64,000 bases of DNA, from NCBI GenBank assembly GCA_018376445.1, contig JAHABL010000011.1, positions 1 through 64,000 of the forward strand, given 5' to 3'. A program made the position numbers and the translations under genes. Positions 8,203 through 17,551 of the stretch are shown here, in pieces. The DNA comes from Mycobacteriales bacterium (GTDB lineage: Bacteria; Actinomycetota; Actinomycetes; Mycobacteriales; Mycobacteriaceae). Below the pieces are notes generated by a model, which searched no databases, was not told where the DNA came from, and saw only the letters and a program-made list of their open reading frames with translations. Position 1 is the first letter of the stretch. The number at the start of each line of letters is the position of its first letter.

Positions 8203-9000
8203 ATGGGTATTTTTAAAAAGCGTACTGTTCCCACCCGGACCCCCGGCGAACTCGACGCCATGGAAGCTGCTGGCCGAATCGTCGGTCAGGCTCTCCTGGC
8301 AGTCCAGGCCGCTGCGGTTCCGGGTGTGAGCACATTAGAGCTCGATGCACTCGCCGAAAGCGTGATTCGTGACGCCGGTGCCGTCCCCTCCTTCAAGGGC
8401 TACCACGGCTTCCCCGGTTCCATTTGTGCATCCCCCAACGAAGTCGTCGTCCATGGCATCCCCCGACGCAGCATCATTCTCAAAGAGGGGGACCTCCTCT
8501 CTATTGACTGCGGTGCAATTCTCGATGGATGGCACGGAGACTCCGCCCTCACTGTCGAGATCGGCGCTGTAGATGCAGACGTTGCTGCACTCAACCAAGC
8601 GACTCAAGACGTTCTTGCTGCAGGTATCGCTCAAATGGTGCCGGGGAACCGGCTAGGCGATATCTCCCATGCCATTGAAGTTGCTACCAAAGAGGCCTCC
8701 CGCCGCTATGGCTACACGTTCGCCATCGTGAAAGAGTTCGGTGGGCATGGTATCGGCCGAGAAATGCACATGGATCCCTACCTGCCGAACGAAGGTAAAC
8801 CACACCGTGGACCCCTCCTCAATGAAGGCTCGGTATTGGCGATTGAGCCCATGTTAACGTTGGGAAGCCCCTGGACGGTGGAGCTCTCAGATAACTGGAC
8901 CACCATTACCGACGACGACTCTTTCGCGGCGCACTGGGAGCACACCGTCGCTGCAACGCCAGAAGGGCCCCGGATCCTCACTGTGCGAGAGGTCTCTTAA
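8203..9000 (+). CDS. map: Methionine aminopeptidase, type I
   Basis: The product is 265 residues of pita-bread fold. Metal ligands are visible in context: two Asp in DCGAILDGWHGDS, His in FGGHGIGREMHMDPYLPN, Glu in LAIEPML and the last Glu in HWEHTVA. It removes the N-terminal Met from nascent proteins. Its place after secY-adk is conserved across bacteria. There is no long SH3-binding N-terminal extension. Confidence 0.97.
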   Translation: MGIFKKRTVPTRTPGELDAMEAAGRIVGQALLAVQAAAVPGVSTLELDALAESVIRDAGAVPSFKGYHGFPGSICASPNEVVVHGIPRRSIILKEGDLLSIDCGAILDGWHGDSALTVEIGAVDADVAALNQATQDVLAAGIAQMVPGNRLGDISHAIEVATKEASRRYGYTFAIVKEFGGHGIGREMHMDPYLPNEGKPHRGPLLNEGSVLAIEPMLTLGSPWTVELSDNWTTITDDDSFAAHWEHTVAATPEGPRILTVREVS

Positions 9001-9018
9001 CACCCATTTATGCAGGAT

Positions 9019-9048
9019 TTGCGGCATTTAGCCGCGAATGGCTAGACT
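9019..9048 (+). promoter_or_regulatory. Candidate promoter for the infA operon
   Basis: TTGCGG (9019-9024) and TAGACT (9043-9048) are spaced by 18 bases in the gap after map, about 165 bases before infA. This suggests separate transcription of the alpha-type operon with a long leader. Confidence 0.4.
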
Positions 9049-9212
9049 AGTTTGTCGGTACCTTTCTATAAGTGTGCCCACAAACGGATCAGTAGCGCCT
9101 CATGTGCATCGCTCACGATTCTCCCAAGAGTTTCGAAAGGCTTGTGCTACAGGTGATCCACCAGATAATTGTCAACGAGAAAGACCGTCTACCGGTCTGG
9201 ATAGTAGAGGAT

Positions 9213-9434
9213 ATGGCCAAGAAAGAGGGAGCCATTGAGGTTGAGGGCCGCGTTGTCGAGCCTCTGCCGAATGCAATGTTTCGCATCGAGCTAGAGAATG
9301 GACACAAGGTGCTCGCCCACATCAGCGGAAAGATGCGTCAGCACTACATCCGTATTCTCCCCGAGGACCGTGTCGTCGTCGAGCTGTCCCCGTACGACCT
9401 GACTCGCGGGCGAATCGTCTACCGCTACAAGTAA
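9213..9434 (+). CDS. infA: Translation initiation factor IF-1
   Basis: The product is 73 residues from ATG 9213 (MAKKEGAIEVEGRVVE), the near-invariant IF-1 length. The open frame extends 111 bases further upstream, but those residues have no IF-1 match and AGAGG precedes the chosen ATG. The S1/OB fold is complete, with HISGKMRQHYIRILPEDRV and DLTRGRIVYRYK. IF-1 binds the A site of the 30S subunit during initiation. Confidence 0.96.
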   Translation: MAKKEGAIEVEGRVVEPLPNAMFRIELENGHKVLAHISGKMRQHYIRILPEDRVVVELSPYDLTRGRIVYRYK

Positions 9435-9462
9435 GAAATTTTCGCCTCCCACTGCCTTGCGG

Positions 9463-9487
9463 AGAGTCCCAAGCTCCCCGCAATACC
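9463..9487 (+). promoter_or_regulatory. Hairpin in the infA-rpsM gap
   Basis: TGCGGAGAG and CTCCCCGCA form a nine-base stem with one mismatch around a seven-base loop. A second weak stem follows. The 155-base gap lacks rpmJ (L36), which often sits here. The structure may be an attenuator or ribosomal-protein leader. Confidence 0.35.
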
Positions 9488-9589
9488 CTCGGCTGTGACG
9501 GCTGAGGCCCCGCTCACGCAAGAGACAATGCGTGGCCACCGGGGATGGAATGGGAGAAAACCGTCACTGTACTGGAAGGAAATGCCTCT

Positions 9590-9958
9590 ATGGCACGCCT
9601 TGCTGGTGTCGACCTCCCCCGCGAAAAGCGGATGGAGATCGCACTGACCTACATCTATGGCATTGGCCGGAAAACCGCCAAGGACATCCTTGACGCCACC
9701 GGCATTAGCCCGGACCTTCGTTCCAAGGACCTGACCGATGATGATGTCGCCAAGCTGCGCGACCACATCGAAAACAACTACAAGGTTGAGGGTGACCTCC
9801 GCCGCGAAGTTCAGGCCGACATCCGTCGCAAGATGGAAATTGGCTGCTACCAGGGTCTGCGCCACCGTCGTGGCCTGCCCGTTCACGGTCAGCGCACCAA
9901 GACCAACGCCCGTACTCGTAAGGGCCCGAAGAAGACCATCGCCGGGAAGAAGAAGTAA
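9590..9958 (+). CDS. rpsM: 30S ribosomal protein S13 (uS13)
   Basis: The product is 122 residues from ATG 9590 (MARLAGVDLPREKRMEIALTY), with a purine-rich AAGGAA upstream. An ATG 45 bases earlier in frame is not part of the family. The helix-two-turn-helix core and the basic ending (HGQRTKTNARTRKGPKKT) are present. S13 contacts the 50S subunit and P-site tRNA. Its stop overlaps rpsK by one base. Confidence 0.97.
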   Translation: MARLAGVDLPREKRMEIALTYIYGIGRKTAKDILDATGISPDLRSKDLTDDDVAKLRDHIENNYKVEGDLRREVQADIRRKMEIGCYQGLRHRRGLPVHGQRTKTNARTRKGPKKTIAGKKK

Positions 9959-10356
9959 TGCCTCCTAAGACTCGTTCCGTTAAGGGCGGTCGTCGTCGCG
10001 AGAAGAAGAACGTTCAGCACGGCGTCGCCCACATCAAGTCCACCTTCAACAACACCATTGTGTCCATCACAGATCCCTCTGGTGCTGTCATTTCTTGGGC
10101 CTCCTCCGGCCACGTGGGATTCAAGGGCTCCCGTAAGTCCACCCCGTTCGCCGCTCAGCTGGCTGCCGAGAATGCTGCCCGTAAGGCCATGGATCATGGC
10201 ATGAAGAAGGTCGACGTTCTTGTTAAGGGTCCCGGCTCCGGCCGTGAGACCGCCATCCGCTCCCTCCAGGCTGCCGGCCTTGAGGTTGGCACGATTTCCG
10301 ACGTGACTCCGCAGCCCCACAACGGCTGCCGTCCGCCGAAGCGTCGCCGGGTCTAG
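9958..10356 (+). CDS. rpsK: 30S ribosomal protein S11 (uS11)
   Basis: The product is 132 residues with the family segments HIKSTFNNTIVSITDPSG, PFAAQLAAENAARKAMDHG and the ending TPQPHNGCRPPKRRRV. S11 forms the platform near the E site. It lies between rpsM and rpsD as in other actinobacteria. Confidence 0.98.
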   Translation: MPPKTRSVKGGRRREKKNVQHGVAHIKSTFNNTIVSITDPSGAVISWASSGHVGFKGSRKSTPFAAQLAAENAARKAMDHGMKKVDVLVKGPGSGRETAIRSLQAAGLEVGTISDVTPQPHNGCRPPKRRRV

Positions 10357-10376
10357 GAAAGGGAGATAGATAAATC

Positions 10377-10982
10377 ATGGCTCGTTACACCGGACCTATC
10401 ACTAAGAAGTCCCGCCGTCTCAAGGTTGACCTTGTCGGTGGAGACGTAGCATTCGAGCGCCGCCCGTACGCCCCGGGTCAGCACGGCCGCAACCGCGTCA
10501 AGGAATCTGAATACCTCGTTCAGCTCCAAGAAAAGCAGAAGGCCCGCTACACCTACGGCGTTCTCGAGCGTCAGTTCCGTCGCTACTACGAAGAAGCTAA
10601 CCGTCGTCCCGGCAAGACAGGTGAGAACCTCCTGCAGATTCTTGAGTCTCGCCTCGACAACGTTGTGTACCGCGCCGGTCTGGCCCGCACCCGCCGCCAG
10701 GCCCGCCAGCTGGTTAGCCACGGACACTTCCTGGTCAACGACCAGAAGGTGACCATCCCGAGCTACCGTGTGTCCCAGTACGACATCATCGACGTGCGCC
10801 CCAAGTCGCTGGAGATGCTGCCGTTCCAGGATGCCATGGATAACCTTGGCGACCGTCCCGTTCCGGGCTGGCTGCAGGTTGTTCCGTCGAACCTCCGTGT
10901 TCTCGTGCACCAATTGCCCGAGCGCGCCCAGATCGACGTTCCCGTTCAGGAACAGCTCATCGTCGAGCTCTACTCGAAGTAA
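10377..10982 (+). CDS. rpsD: 30S ribosomal protein S4 (uS4)
   Basis: The product is 201 residues, begins MARYTGPITKKSRRL and contains the S4 RNA-binding domain around SRLDNVVYRAGLARTRRQAR. It has no N-terminal zinc-binding Cys motif, so it is the zinc-free form. S4 starts 30S assembly and in some bacteria represses this operon. Confidence 0.98.
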   Translation: MARYTGPITKKSRRLKVDLVGGDVAFERRPYAPGQHGRNRVKESEYLVQLQEKQKARYTYGVLERQFRRYYEEANRRPGKTGENLLQILESRLDNVVYRAGLARTRRQARQLVSHGHFLVNDQKVTIPSYRVSQYDIIDVRPKSLEMLPFQDAMDNLGDRPVPGWLQVVPSNLRVLVHQLPERAQIDVPVQEQLIVELYSK

Positions 10983-11049
10983 TCCGATCGCATTAGTGAT
11001 CATCCCTCAATGGGCGTCATATAGCGGTCGCCCGTAAGGAGAAACCCCC

Positions 11050-12075
11050 ATGCTGATCTCTCAGCGCCCCACCCTACACGAGGAGTTCGTCACCGAAAGC
11101 CGCTCGCGCTTCACCATCGAACCCCTTGAGCCTGGTTTCGGCTACACCATTGGTAATTCGTTGCGCCGTGCCCTGCTGTCCTCCATTCCGGGTGCAGCGG
11201 TCACGTCAGTTCGTATTGATGGTGTCCTCCACGAGTTCTCCACCATTACTGGTGTGACAGAAGACGTTACGGAAATCGTCCTGAACCTGAAGCACCTCGT
11301 TGTGTCTTCCGAGGATGACGAGCCCGTCACCATGTACCTGCGCAAGCAGGGACCGGGTGAGGTTACCGGTGCGGACATCGTTCCGCCCGCCGGCGTTACC
11401 ATCCACAACCCTGACCTCCACATCGCCACCCTGTCCGAAAAGGGCAAGCTGGACATGGAATTGGTCGTTGAGCGCGGTCGCGGCTACGTGCCCGCCCCCG
11501 ACACCAAGGTGCAGGGCGTCGAGATTGGTCGCATCCCCATGGACGCGATCTACTCTCCGGTGCTGAAGGTGTCCTACAAGGTTGAGGCCACCCGCGTTGA
11601 GCAGCGTACCGACTTCGACAAGCTGGTTATCGACGTGGAAACCAAGAACTCCATCGCCGCCCGCGATGCACTTGCTTCCGCCGGAACCACTCTGGTTGAA
11701 CTCTTCGGCCTGTGCCGTGAGCTCAACACCGAAGCCGAAGGTATCGAGCTTGGGCCTTCCCCCGTCGAGCACGATCACATTGCGGCATACTCCATGCCGA
11801 TCGACGACCTCGATCTCACTGTCCGCTCTTACAACTGCCTGAAGCGCGAAGGCATCCACACCGTTGGTGAGCTGGTTGCCCGCACGGAATCCGACCTGCT
11901 GGATATCCGAAACTTCGGTCAGAAGTCCATCGTGGAAGTTCAGCTCAAGCTTGCTGAGCTGGGTCTTACCCTCAAGGATGCCGACCCCAACTTCGATGCC
12001 ACGATGCTGGACGGCTATGACCAGGACGGCAACGGCTGGGGTGCTGACGCTTACTCCGAGACCGAACAGCTTTAG
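11050..12075 (+). CDS. rpoA: DNA-directed RNA polymerase subunit alpha
   Basis: The product is 341 residues. The N-terminal dimerization domain has GYTIGNSLRRALLSSIPGAA. The C-terminal domain, which binds UP elements and activators, has VRSYNCLKREGIHTVGEL and DIRNFGQKS. A short acidic tail follows. AGGAG lies before the ATG. The order rpsD-rpoA-rplQ-truA matches M. tuberculosis. Confidence 0.98.
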   Translation: MLISQRPTLHEEFVTESRSRFTIEPLEPGFGYTIGNSLRRALLSSIPGAAVTSVRIDGVLHEFSTITGVTEDVTEIVLNLKHLVVSSEDDEPVTMYLRKQGPGEVTGADIVPPAGVTIHNPDLHIATLSEKGKLDMELVVERGRGYVPAPDTKVQGVEIGRIPMDAIYSPVLKVSYKVEATRVEQRTDFDKLVIDVETKNSIAARDALASAGTTLVELFGLCRELNTEAEGIELGPSPVEHDHIAAYSMPIDDLDLTVRSYNCLKREGIHTVGELVARTESDLLDIRNFGQKSIVEVQLKLAELGLTLKDADPNFDATMLDGYDQDGNGWGADAYSETEQL

Positions 12076-12104
12076 TCTCGCCAACCCCTTAACAGGAGAA
12101 AATC

Positions 12105-12812
12105 ATGCCAAAACCCAAGAAGGGTAACCGACTCGGCGGCTCGGCCTCCCACCAGGAAAAGATCCTGGCCAACATGGCCTCCCAGCTGTTCGAGCATGGT
12201 GCAATCACCACCACTGAGACGAAGGCTAAGAACCTTCGCCCCTACGCCGAAAAGCTCATCACCAAGGCCAAGGACGGCTCCCTCGCTGCCCGCCGCAATG
12301 CTGCCAAGATGATCCGTAACAAGGACGTACTGGCCACGCTTTTCGAAGAAATCGGCCCGATGTTCGCCGAGCGTAACGGTGGTTACACCCGCATCATCAA
12401 GCTCGAGAACCGCAAGGGTGACAACGCCCCCATGGCGCAGATCTCCCTCGTAACCGAGTCCACCGCTGCTGCAGAAGCCTCTCGCGCCACCCGCGTCGCC
12501 GCCTCTAAGAAGGCCGATGAGGAAAAGGCTGCGAAGAAGGACGCCGACCAGGCCGCTGCCGAGGAGAAGACCGCTGAGGCTGCTCCCGCCGCTGACGCTG
12601 CTGAGACCGAGCTCCCCGCCGGTGCCCACGCACCGCTCGAGGATCCGAACGAGGCTCCGGAGGGCTTCCCTATTAAGGGCAACGCCAACTCCAAGAAGTA
12701 CCACGTTCCGGGCTCCAGCTTCTATGACCGCACCATTGCCGAAATCTGGTTCGCCACCGAAGAAGATGCAGAGGCTGCCGGCTACGAGAAGCCCAAGTCC
12801 CAGCAGAAGTAG
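12105..12812 (+). CDS. rplQ: 50S ribosomal protein L17 (bL17) with long C-terminal extension
   Basis: The product is 235 residues, against about 120 for the minimal L17. Residues 1-120 are the L17 core (HQEKILANMASQLFEHGAI, RPYAEKLITKA). An Ala/Glu/Lys-rich linker follows, then a compact module of about 45 residues ending the protein, with KYHVPGSSFYDRTIAEIWF and EDAEAAGYEK. A similar short module ends other actinobacterial proteins, as far as I recall. Its role is unknown. It is the last gene of the operon, followed by a strong terminator. Confidence 0.95.
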   Translation: MPKPKKGNRLGGSASHQEKILANMASQLFEHGAITTTETKAKNLRPYAEKLITKAKDGSLAARRNAAKMIRNKDVLATLFEEIGPMFAERNGGYTRIIKLENRKGDNAPMAQISLVTESTAAAEASRATRVAASKKADEEKAAKKDADQAAAEEKTAEAAPAADAAETELPAGAHAPLEDPNEAPEGFPIKGNANSKKYHVPGSSFYDRTIAEIWFATEEDAEAAGYEKPKSQQK

Positions 12813-12866
12813 TAGCACTACAGCTTCCGCTGCTGCGCGGGGTACCACTACCCCGACACCAACATG

Positions 12867-12904
12867 AAAAGTGCCCCTGTTCTATTGAACAGGGGCACTT
12901 TTTT
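12867..12904 (+). terminator. Rho-independent terminator after rplQ
   Basis: AAAAGTGCCCCTGTTC and its perfect complement flank a TATT loop and run into a T stretch. This is the best-formed terminator of the window and closes the ribosomal operon. Confidence 0.9.
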
Positions 12905-13032
12905 GCCTTTGCCACCACGTTTCCCCACCACTTCAGAAACCGGGCAGCAAACTCGTCCGAACAAAGCTCCCGCGATAGCGATTTTGAGTAATATCCCTAG
13001 TGAAGTTCGGTGAAATCGGAAGGATAAACATT

Positions 13033-13212
13033 ATGGCAAAGAAAACGTTCAGCACTGTCGGCCTGGTCGCTCTGCTGATGAGCATCGGCTCCCTCCTCGT
13101 CAAAGAATATGTGAAGCCGGAAAGCCCAGTGATGGATTACCGCGGTTTCGGCCAGTCGCCCACCAAGCCCCTCCTTGCAGATGAGCCCGGTGCTTACCGC
13201 ACTAGCCTATAA
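13033..13212 (+). CDS. Small single-pass membrane protein, unknown function
   Basis: The product is 59 residues from ATG 13033 (MAKKTFSTVGLVALLMSIGSLLVKEYV). GGAAGGA sits about 9 bases upstream, which favours this start over an in-frame GTG at 13000. One hydrophobic segment covers residues 7-20, followed by a short polar tail (DYRGFGQSPTKP). It is not recognised. It stands alone between the rplQ terminator and truA. Confidence 0.55.
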   Translation: MAKKTFSTVGLVALLMSIGSLLVKEYVKPESPVMDYRGFGQSPTKPLLADEPGAYRTSL

Positions 13213-13322
13213 CTACCCACAACCCTGATTCCGCCACCCCCGTCGCTGCACAGTACGGGGGTGGATTACTATCGTTACCATGTTGCGTACCACCCATCCG
13301 CGCCCCGTCCGACAGGAGGAGT

Positions 13323-14171
13323 ATGGATAACATCATGCGGCTGCGTCTCGACATCGCCTATGACGGCACTGACTTCTCCGGATGGGCCATCCAACCACAT
13401 CAACGCACCGTCTGCGGAGAAGTAACCCGCGCTTTGGAACTGGTGTTGCAAAGCCCCCTTCACCTCACCGTAGCGGGGCGGACCGACGCCGGCGTCCACG
13501 CCACCGGTCAGGTCGCCCACGTCGACATCCCGCGGGATCGCCTGGATACCCGCTCGCTTGCCGGCGACCCGACACGGCTAGTACGACGCCTCGCCCGTCT
13601 GCTTCCCTCAGATGTCACCATAACTCGTGTGGTCGAAGCCCCCGCTGACTTCGATGCCCGCTTCTCCGCCCTCCGCCGGCACTATGTGTACCGAGTCGCC
13701 AACCAGCCTTTCGGCGCAAACCCACTGCGGGCACGCGACACAGCCTCCTGGCATCGACCGCTCGACCGTGCGCGGATGCAAGAGGCAAGCCAGCGCCTGC
13801 TTGGGCTTAACGACTTTTCGGCCTTCTGCCGCTACCGCGAAGGCTCCACCACCATTCGAGACCTGCAACGATTCGACTGGGAATGGTGCGATGAACCCCT
13901 CGGCCCGGTACTCGAGGCATATGTGACTGCTGATGCGTTCTGCTGGTCTATGGTGCGAAGCCTGGTAGGGGCATTGTTTCTGGTAGGCGACGGGCGCAAA
14001 CCAGTCGACTGGCCAGCCTCTTTATTAGGGCCCGGATCGCGGAATCCGCAGGTCCCGGTAGCGGACGCACACGGTCTCTGTCTCTATCAGGTTGACTATC
14101 CAGCCGACAGTGAGTTGGCGGCGCGACAGCGGCAAACCCGTGGCATGAGAGAAGCCTGCGAGTGCGACTAA
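13323..14171 (+). CDS. truA: tRNA pseudouridine(38-40) synthase TruA
   Basis: The product is 282 residues. LRLDIAYDGTDFSGWAIQP and the catalytic AGRTDAGVHATGQ motif (Asp55) identify TruA; RRHYVYRVAN and FCWSMVRSLVGAL are further family motifs. It isomerizes uridines in the anticodon arm of several tRNAs. AGGAGG precedes the ATG. The neighbour order rplQ-truA is conserved in the related mycobacteria. Confidence 0.96.
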   Translation: MDNIMRLRLDIAYDGTDFSGWAIQPHQRTVCGEVTRALELVLQSPLHLTVAGRTDAGVHATGQVAHVDIPRDRLDTRSLAGDPTRLVRRLARLLPSDVTITRVVEAPADFDARFSALRRHYVYRVANQPFGANPLRARDTASWHRPLDRARMQEASQRLLGLNDFSAFCRYREGSTTIRDLQRFDWEWCDEPLGPVLEAYVTADAFCWSMVRSLVGALFLVGDGRKPVDWPASLLGPGSRNPQVPVADAHGLCLYQVDYPADSELAARQRQTRGMREACECD

Positions 14172-14188
14172 GCCCATAAACTTGGGCC

Positions 14189-17100
14189 ATGGGAAAATTT
14201 CTGCGTGTAACTTCCTGGCGTAAAGCCATGTCTATGATGAGTTCCCTGGCCTTACTGGTAGGACTCATCACTACCAGTTCCGTGACGGCACACGCCGCTC
14301 CGGCAGCCGACATCACTGCTACCGCAGTGGTAGGAACCACAATCCACCAGGCCACTCGAAAGACTCCGCGTCTCGATCGTGCCACTCATCTCACCACCTT
14401 CACCTCCATCCCCGAGGTACAGCGCTACACCCCACATATCGGTAGCCTCCCGTTCTACGCCACGGAAGAGTCCCGTATTGTGCTTGCACCAGGTGCTCCT
14501 CATGTGGTGCGACGAGATGCCCAGTTGGTGGCTCAGGAACTTCCCATCGTCTACGGGTGGAAGGATATGAAACGTCTCCCCGTCGTTTTCAGCACCCGTT
14601 ATCGACGCGGTGACATCGTGCTGCGGCTAAAGCCAGCTCCGGGGATTACCGGCGCACGCGCAGCTGAAGGGTACCGCATGCAGCTAGGTGTTTGGGCGGA
14701 GATCCAAGCCCCTACAGCGCGCGGATTGTTCTACGGTACCCGGACGCTGCTACAGAGTCTTGCTGCACGAGGGAGCGCCCCGGCCGGAATAGTCGTCGAC
14801 TGGCCATCCAAAACGCACCGTATTTTCCATGTGGACGCTGGACGGAAGTATTTCTCCCCTGACTGGTTCAAAGAACACATCCGACGGATGAGCTACGTCA
14901 AACTCAATGAGCTCCAGTACCACTTCTCCGAAAATGAGGGGTTCCGGCTCGAATCCACTCAGTACCCGCAGCTCATGTCGAAGCAGTACATCACCAAGGC
15001 ACAGCTGCGGGACATCATTGCGTACGCAGAGCGCTACCATGTGGAGATTGTGCCCGCATTTGATGTACCAGGACATATGAGAGTGCTTCTGAATCACTTT
15101 CCCCAGTACCGTGCGTCGCAAACCCCCGAGGGACAGAAGATCCTCAACTATGCCGACCCTAAGGCGATGGCCTTCATTAAGAGCCTTCTCTCGGAATACA
15201 CTGTCCTATTCCCCTCCACAACCTGGCATCTGGGTGGCGACGAGGTGTTCGACCTGGACAGCACCCTCAACCAAATGGGGCGGAACTTTCCACAGCTACT
15301 GGCCTACGCACGGCGGCACGCCAAGGCCGGTCAGTCTGCAACTATCCTGGATGGATACACCTACTTCCTCAACCAGATCAACGACTATCTGCGCTCACTA
15401 GGGAAAACAGATATCCGTGCCTGGAACGACGCCCTCTACTGGGACGGCACTACCGAGTCCCTCGACCCGCGCATCACCATCACCTACTGGTCTGCGTGGT
15501 CTAAAGCCTGGCAGTCGGTGGCGGAGATCCGCCGCCACGGCCACAAGATCATCAACTTTAATGGCGACTACCTCTACTACACGCTGACGACTCCTGGCCA
15601 GGGCTATTACCTGAAGCCGTCCGTCAGCAAGATCTACTCCTGGGCACCAGGTGTGCTCCCGCAGCGTCCTGGAACGACTATCCTCCGCGGTCAGGAGGAG
15701 CGGCAGTACTGGCAAGAACCCAGCCCCAGTTGGATCACGGGTGGGGCTTTCTCCGTCTGGTGCGATAAACCGGATGTTGCCACCCAAGAGAGTGTCTCTC
15801 AGGGGGTTAATGAGCGGCTGCGCGCCTTTGCCGCCAAGATGTGGAAAAGCCAGCCGACAACCTCCGTGGTCAGGTTCCGCCTGGAGCACCGTCAGATTGG
15901 TGAACCGCCTAACCCCCAGCCAGAGTCACGTCAGCTAGCGGGATATCGGGCTGTTATGCCGCGCCCTACCACCCTGATGCTGGACGTCGACGGCAGAGTG
16001 AAAAGCTACCAGCTGAAGCGGGTGGTGGTATCACGCAGCCAGGCCTCTCGCGGGTCACAACTGTGGAAAGACGCCCAGTTGGTGGCATCCGAGCTATCTC
16101 AGGTGACGGGCTATCGTATGCCGGTGGTGCAGGCGCCTGACGGGGGACCTGCGAGTGCGCAGGAAGGTGATGTGCGCCTTCAACGAGGTGACGTCGCAGG
16201 AACATCCGGAAACCCGGAGGCGTACCGTATCCGCACTGTTGATGGACGCGTCACTATTACCGGTCCAACACATGCCGGCATCTTTTGGGGCACTCGCACT
16301 CTTCTCCAGGGGCTCCGAGCAAGTGGCTTCGTACAGACCGGCGAAATTGTCGATTATCCAGCCAAGCCAGTGCGCGCTCTCAATGTTGACGCCGGCCGGA
16401 AATACTTTTCCCCGCGATGGTTCAAACAGCAGATCCGCCGTATGAGCTACCTCAAAATGAACGAGCTGGAGTTGCACTTTTCCGAAAATGAGGGGTTCCG
16501 GCTGGAGTCCAAGCGCCATCCAGAGGTGATGCTGGGCCGCTACATCACCCAGGCGGAGTTACGGGACATCATCGCCTATGCACAGCGGTACCATGTGGAG
16601 ATTGTCCCTAGTTTTGATATGCCGGGGCATTTCCGTGCCGCACTAATCTACCACCCACGTTTCCGTGCTGCCTCCACTGATGAGGGGATGAAGATCCTCG
16701 ACTACTCCAATCCGCAGGCTGTTGCCTATCTCAATGATCTGCTGAGCGAGCTCCTCCCGCTGTTTCCCTCCACGAAACTCCATATGGGAGGGGACGAGGT
16801 GTTTTACCCCAATGGCGGAGCAGAGGGCATTACCCAGCGTTTTCCGAAGCTCCTGGCCTATGCCAAGAAACACGCGGCAGCGGGGGAGAAAGCAACGATT
16901 TTTGACGGATTCATGTATTTCCTCAACCAGCAGTATGCAGTTGTGAAGGCGTTAGGGAAGACGGATGTGCGGGTATGGAATGATGCCCTGTACTGGAAGG
17001 GAACCACGGAAACGCTCAACCCCGCGATTGATGTCGCTTACTGGACGATGGCGAATGAGAATGCCCCGTCTGTAAAGACGGTGCGCGAGCACGGCCACAA

Positions 17101-17482
17101 GATCATCAACTACAACGATCATGCCTTTTACTACAACCTCACATACCCTGGCCTGTGGTACTACGACCGTCCCACGGTGCAGCGCATTTATAGTTGGGTG
17201 CCCGGGGACTTCCCCTGGCAGCCCGGCGCTACAGTGCACTCACCGGCAGGTGACCGCCAGTACTATGGTGTACCTAGCCCGGAGTGGGTGCGGGGTGGGT
17301 GTTTCTCCATCTGGACGGATCATCCAGAAGTGGAGACAGAACAACAGGTAGCCGATGGGGTGTATCTGCGGCTGCGGGCTATGGCTGCGAAAGTGTGGAA
17401 TCCAGTGACGCCAGTTTCGTTGGTGGTGTTTCGGCAACAACACGACCTCATTGGGGATGCCCCCTATAGTCGAGTCCCTTAG
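14189..17482 (+). CDS. Secreted beta-N-acetylhexosaminidase with two tandem GH20 modules
   Basis: The product is 1097 residues. It starts with a signal peptide (basic start, SSLALLVGLITTSSV, cleavage near AHA-AP at residue 36). Two homologous modules follow, each with a GH20 non-catalytic domain and a TIM-barrel. The matching marks DAGRKYFSP, FSENEGFRLES and the catalytic HxGGDEVF occur in both, 518 residues apart, with Asp351-Glu352 and Asp869-Glu870. Substrate-assisted GH20 catalysis needs this Asp-Glu pair, so both modules look active. The enzyme should remove terminal GlcNAc or GalNAc from glycans. There is no LPXTG or C-terminal anchor, so it is probably released. It lies beside the ESX-4 genes but carries its own Sec signal. 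Confidence 0.88.
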   Translation: MGKFLRVTSWRKAMSMMSSLALLVGLITTSSVTAHAAPAADITATAVVGTTIHQATRKTPRLDRATHLTTFTSIPEVQRYTPHIGSLPFYATEESRIVLAPGAPHVVRRDAQLVAQELPIVYGWKDMKRLPVVFSTRYRRGDIVLRLKPAPGITGARAAEGYRMQLGVWAEIQAPTARGLFYGTRTLLQSLAARGSAPAGIVVDWPSKTHRIFHVDAGRKYFSPDWFKEHIRRMSYVKLNELQYHFSENEGFRLESTQYPQLMSKQYITKAQLRDIIAYAERYHVEIVPAFDVPGHMRVLLNHFPQYRASQTPEGQKILNYADPKAMAFIKSLLSEYTVLFPSTTWHLGGDEVFDLDSTLNQMGRNFPQLLAYARRHAKAGQSATILDGYTYFLNQINDYLRSLGKTDIRAWNDALYWDGTTESLDPRITITYWSAWSKAWQSVAEIRRHGHKIINFNGDYLYYTLTTPGQGYYLKPSVSKIYSWAPGVLPQRPGTTILRGQEERQYWQEPSPSWITGGAFSVWCDKPDVATQESVSQGVNERLRAFAAKMWKSQPTTSVVRFRLEHRQIGEPPNPQPESRQLAGYRAVMPRPTTLMLDVDGRVKSYQLKRVVVSRSQASRGSQLWKDAQLVASELSQVTGYRMPVVQAPDGGPASAQEGDVRLQRGDVAGTSGNPEAYRIRTVDGRVTITGPTHAGIFWGTRTLLQGLRASGFVQTGEIVDYPAKPVRALNVDAGRKYFSPRWFKQQIRRMSYLKMNELELHFSENEGFRLESKRHPEVMLGRYITQAELRDIIAYAQRYHVEIVPSFDMPGHFRAALIYHPRFRAASTDEGMKILDYSNPQAVAYLNDLLSELLPLFPSTKLHMGGDEVFYPNGGAEGITQRFPKLLAYAKKHAAAGEKATIFDGFMYFLNQQYAVVKALGKTDVRVWNDALYWKGTTETLNPAIDVAYWTMANENAPSVKTVREHGHKIINYNDHAFYYNLTYPGLWYYDRPTVQRIYSWVPGDFPWQPGATVHSPAGDRQYYGVPSPEWVRGGCFSIWTDHPEVETEQQVADGVYLRLRAMAAKVWNPVTPVSLVVFRQQHDLIGDAPYSRVP

Positions 17483-17551
17483 TGGCCTCTCCCGCCGACG
17501 GGGTTAGTTACCTCTGCCAGTGCTGGTTAATCTCCTCCGCAGGTTCGCCTT

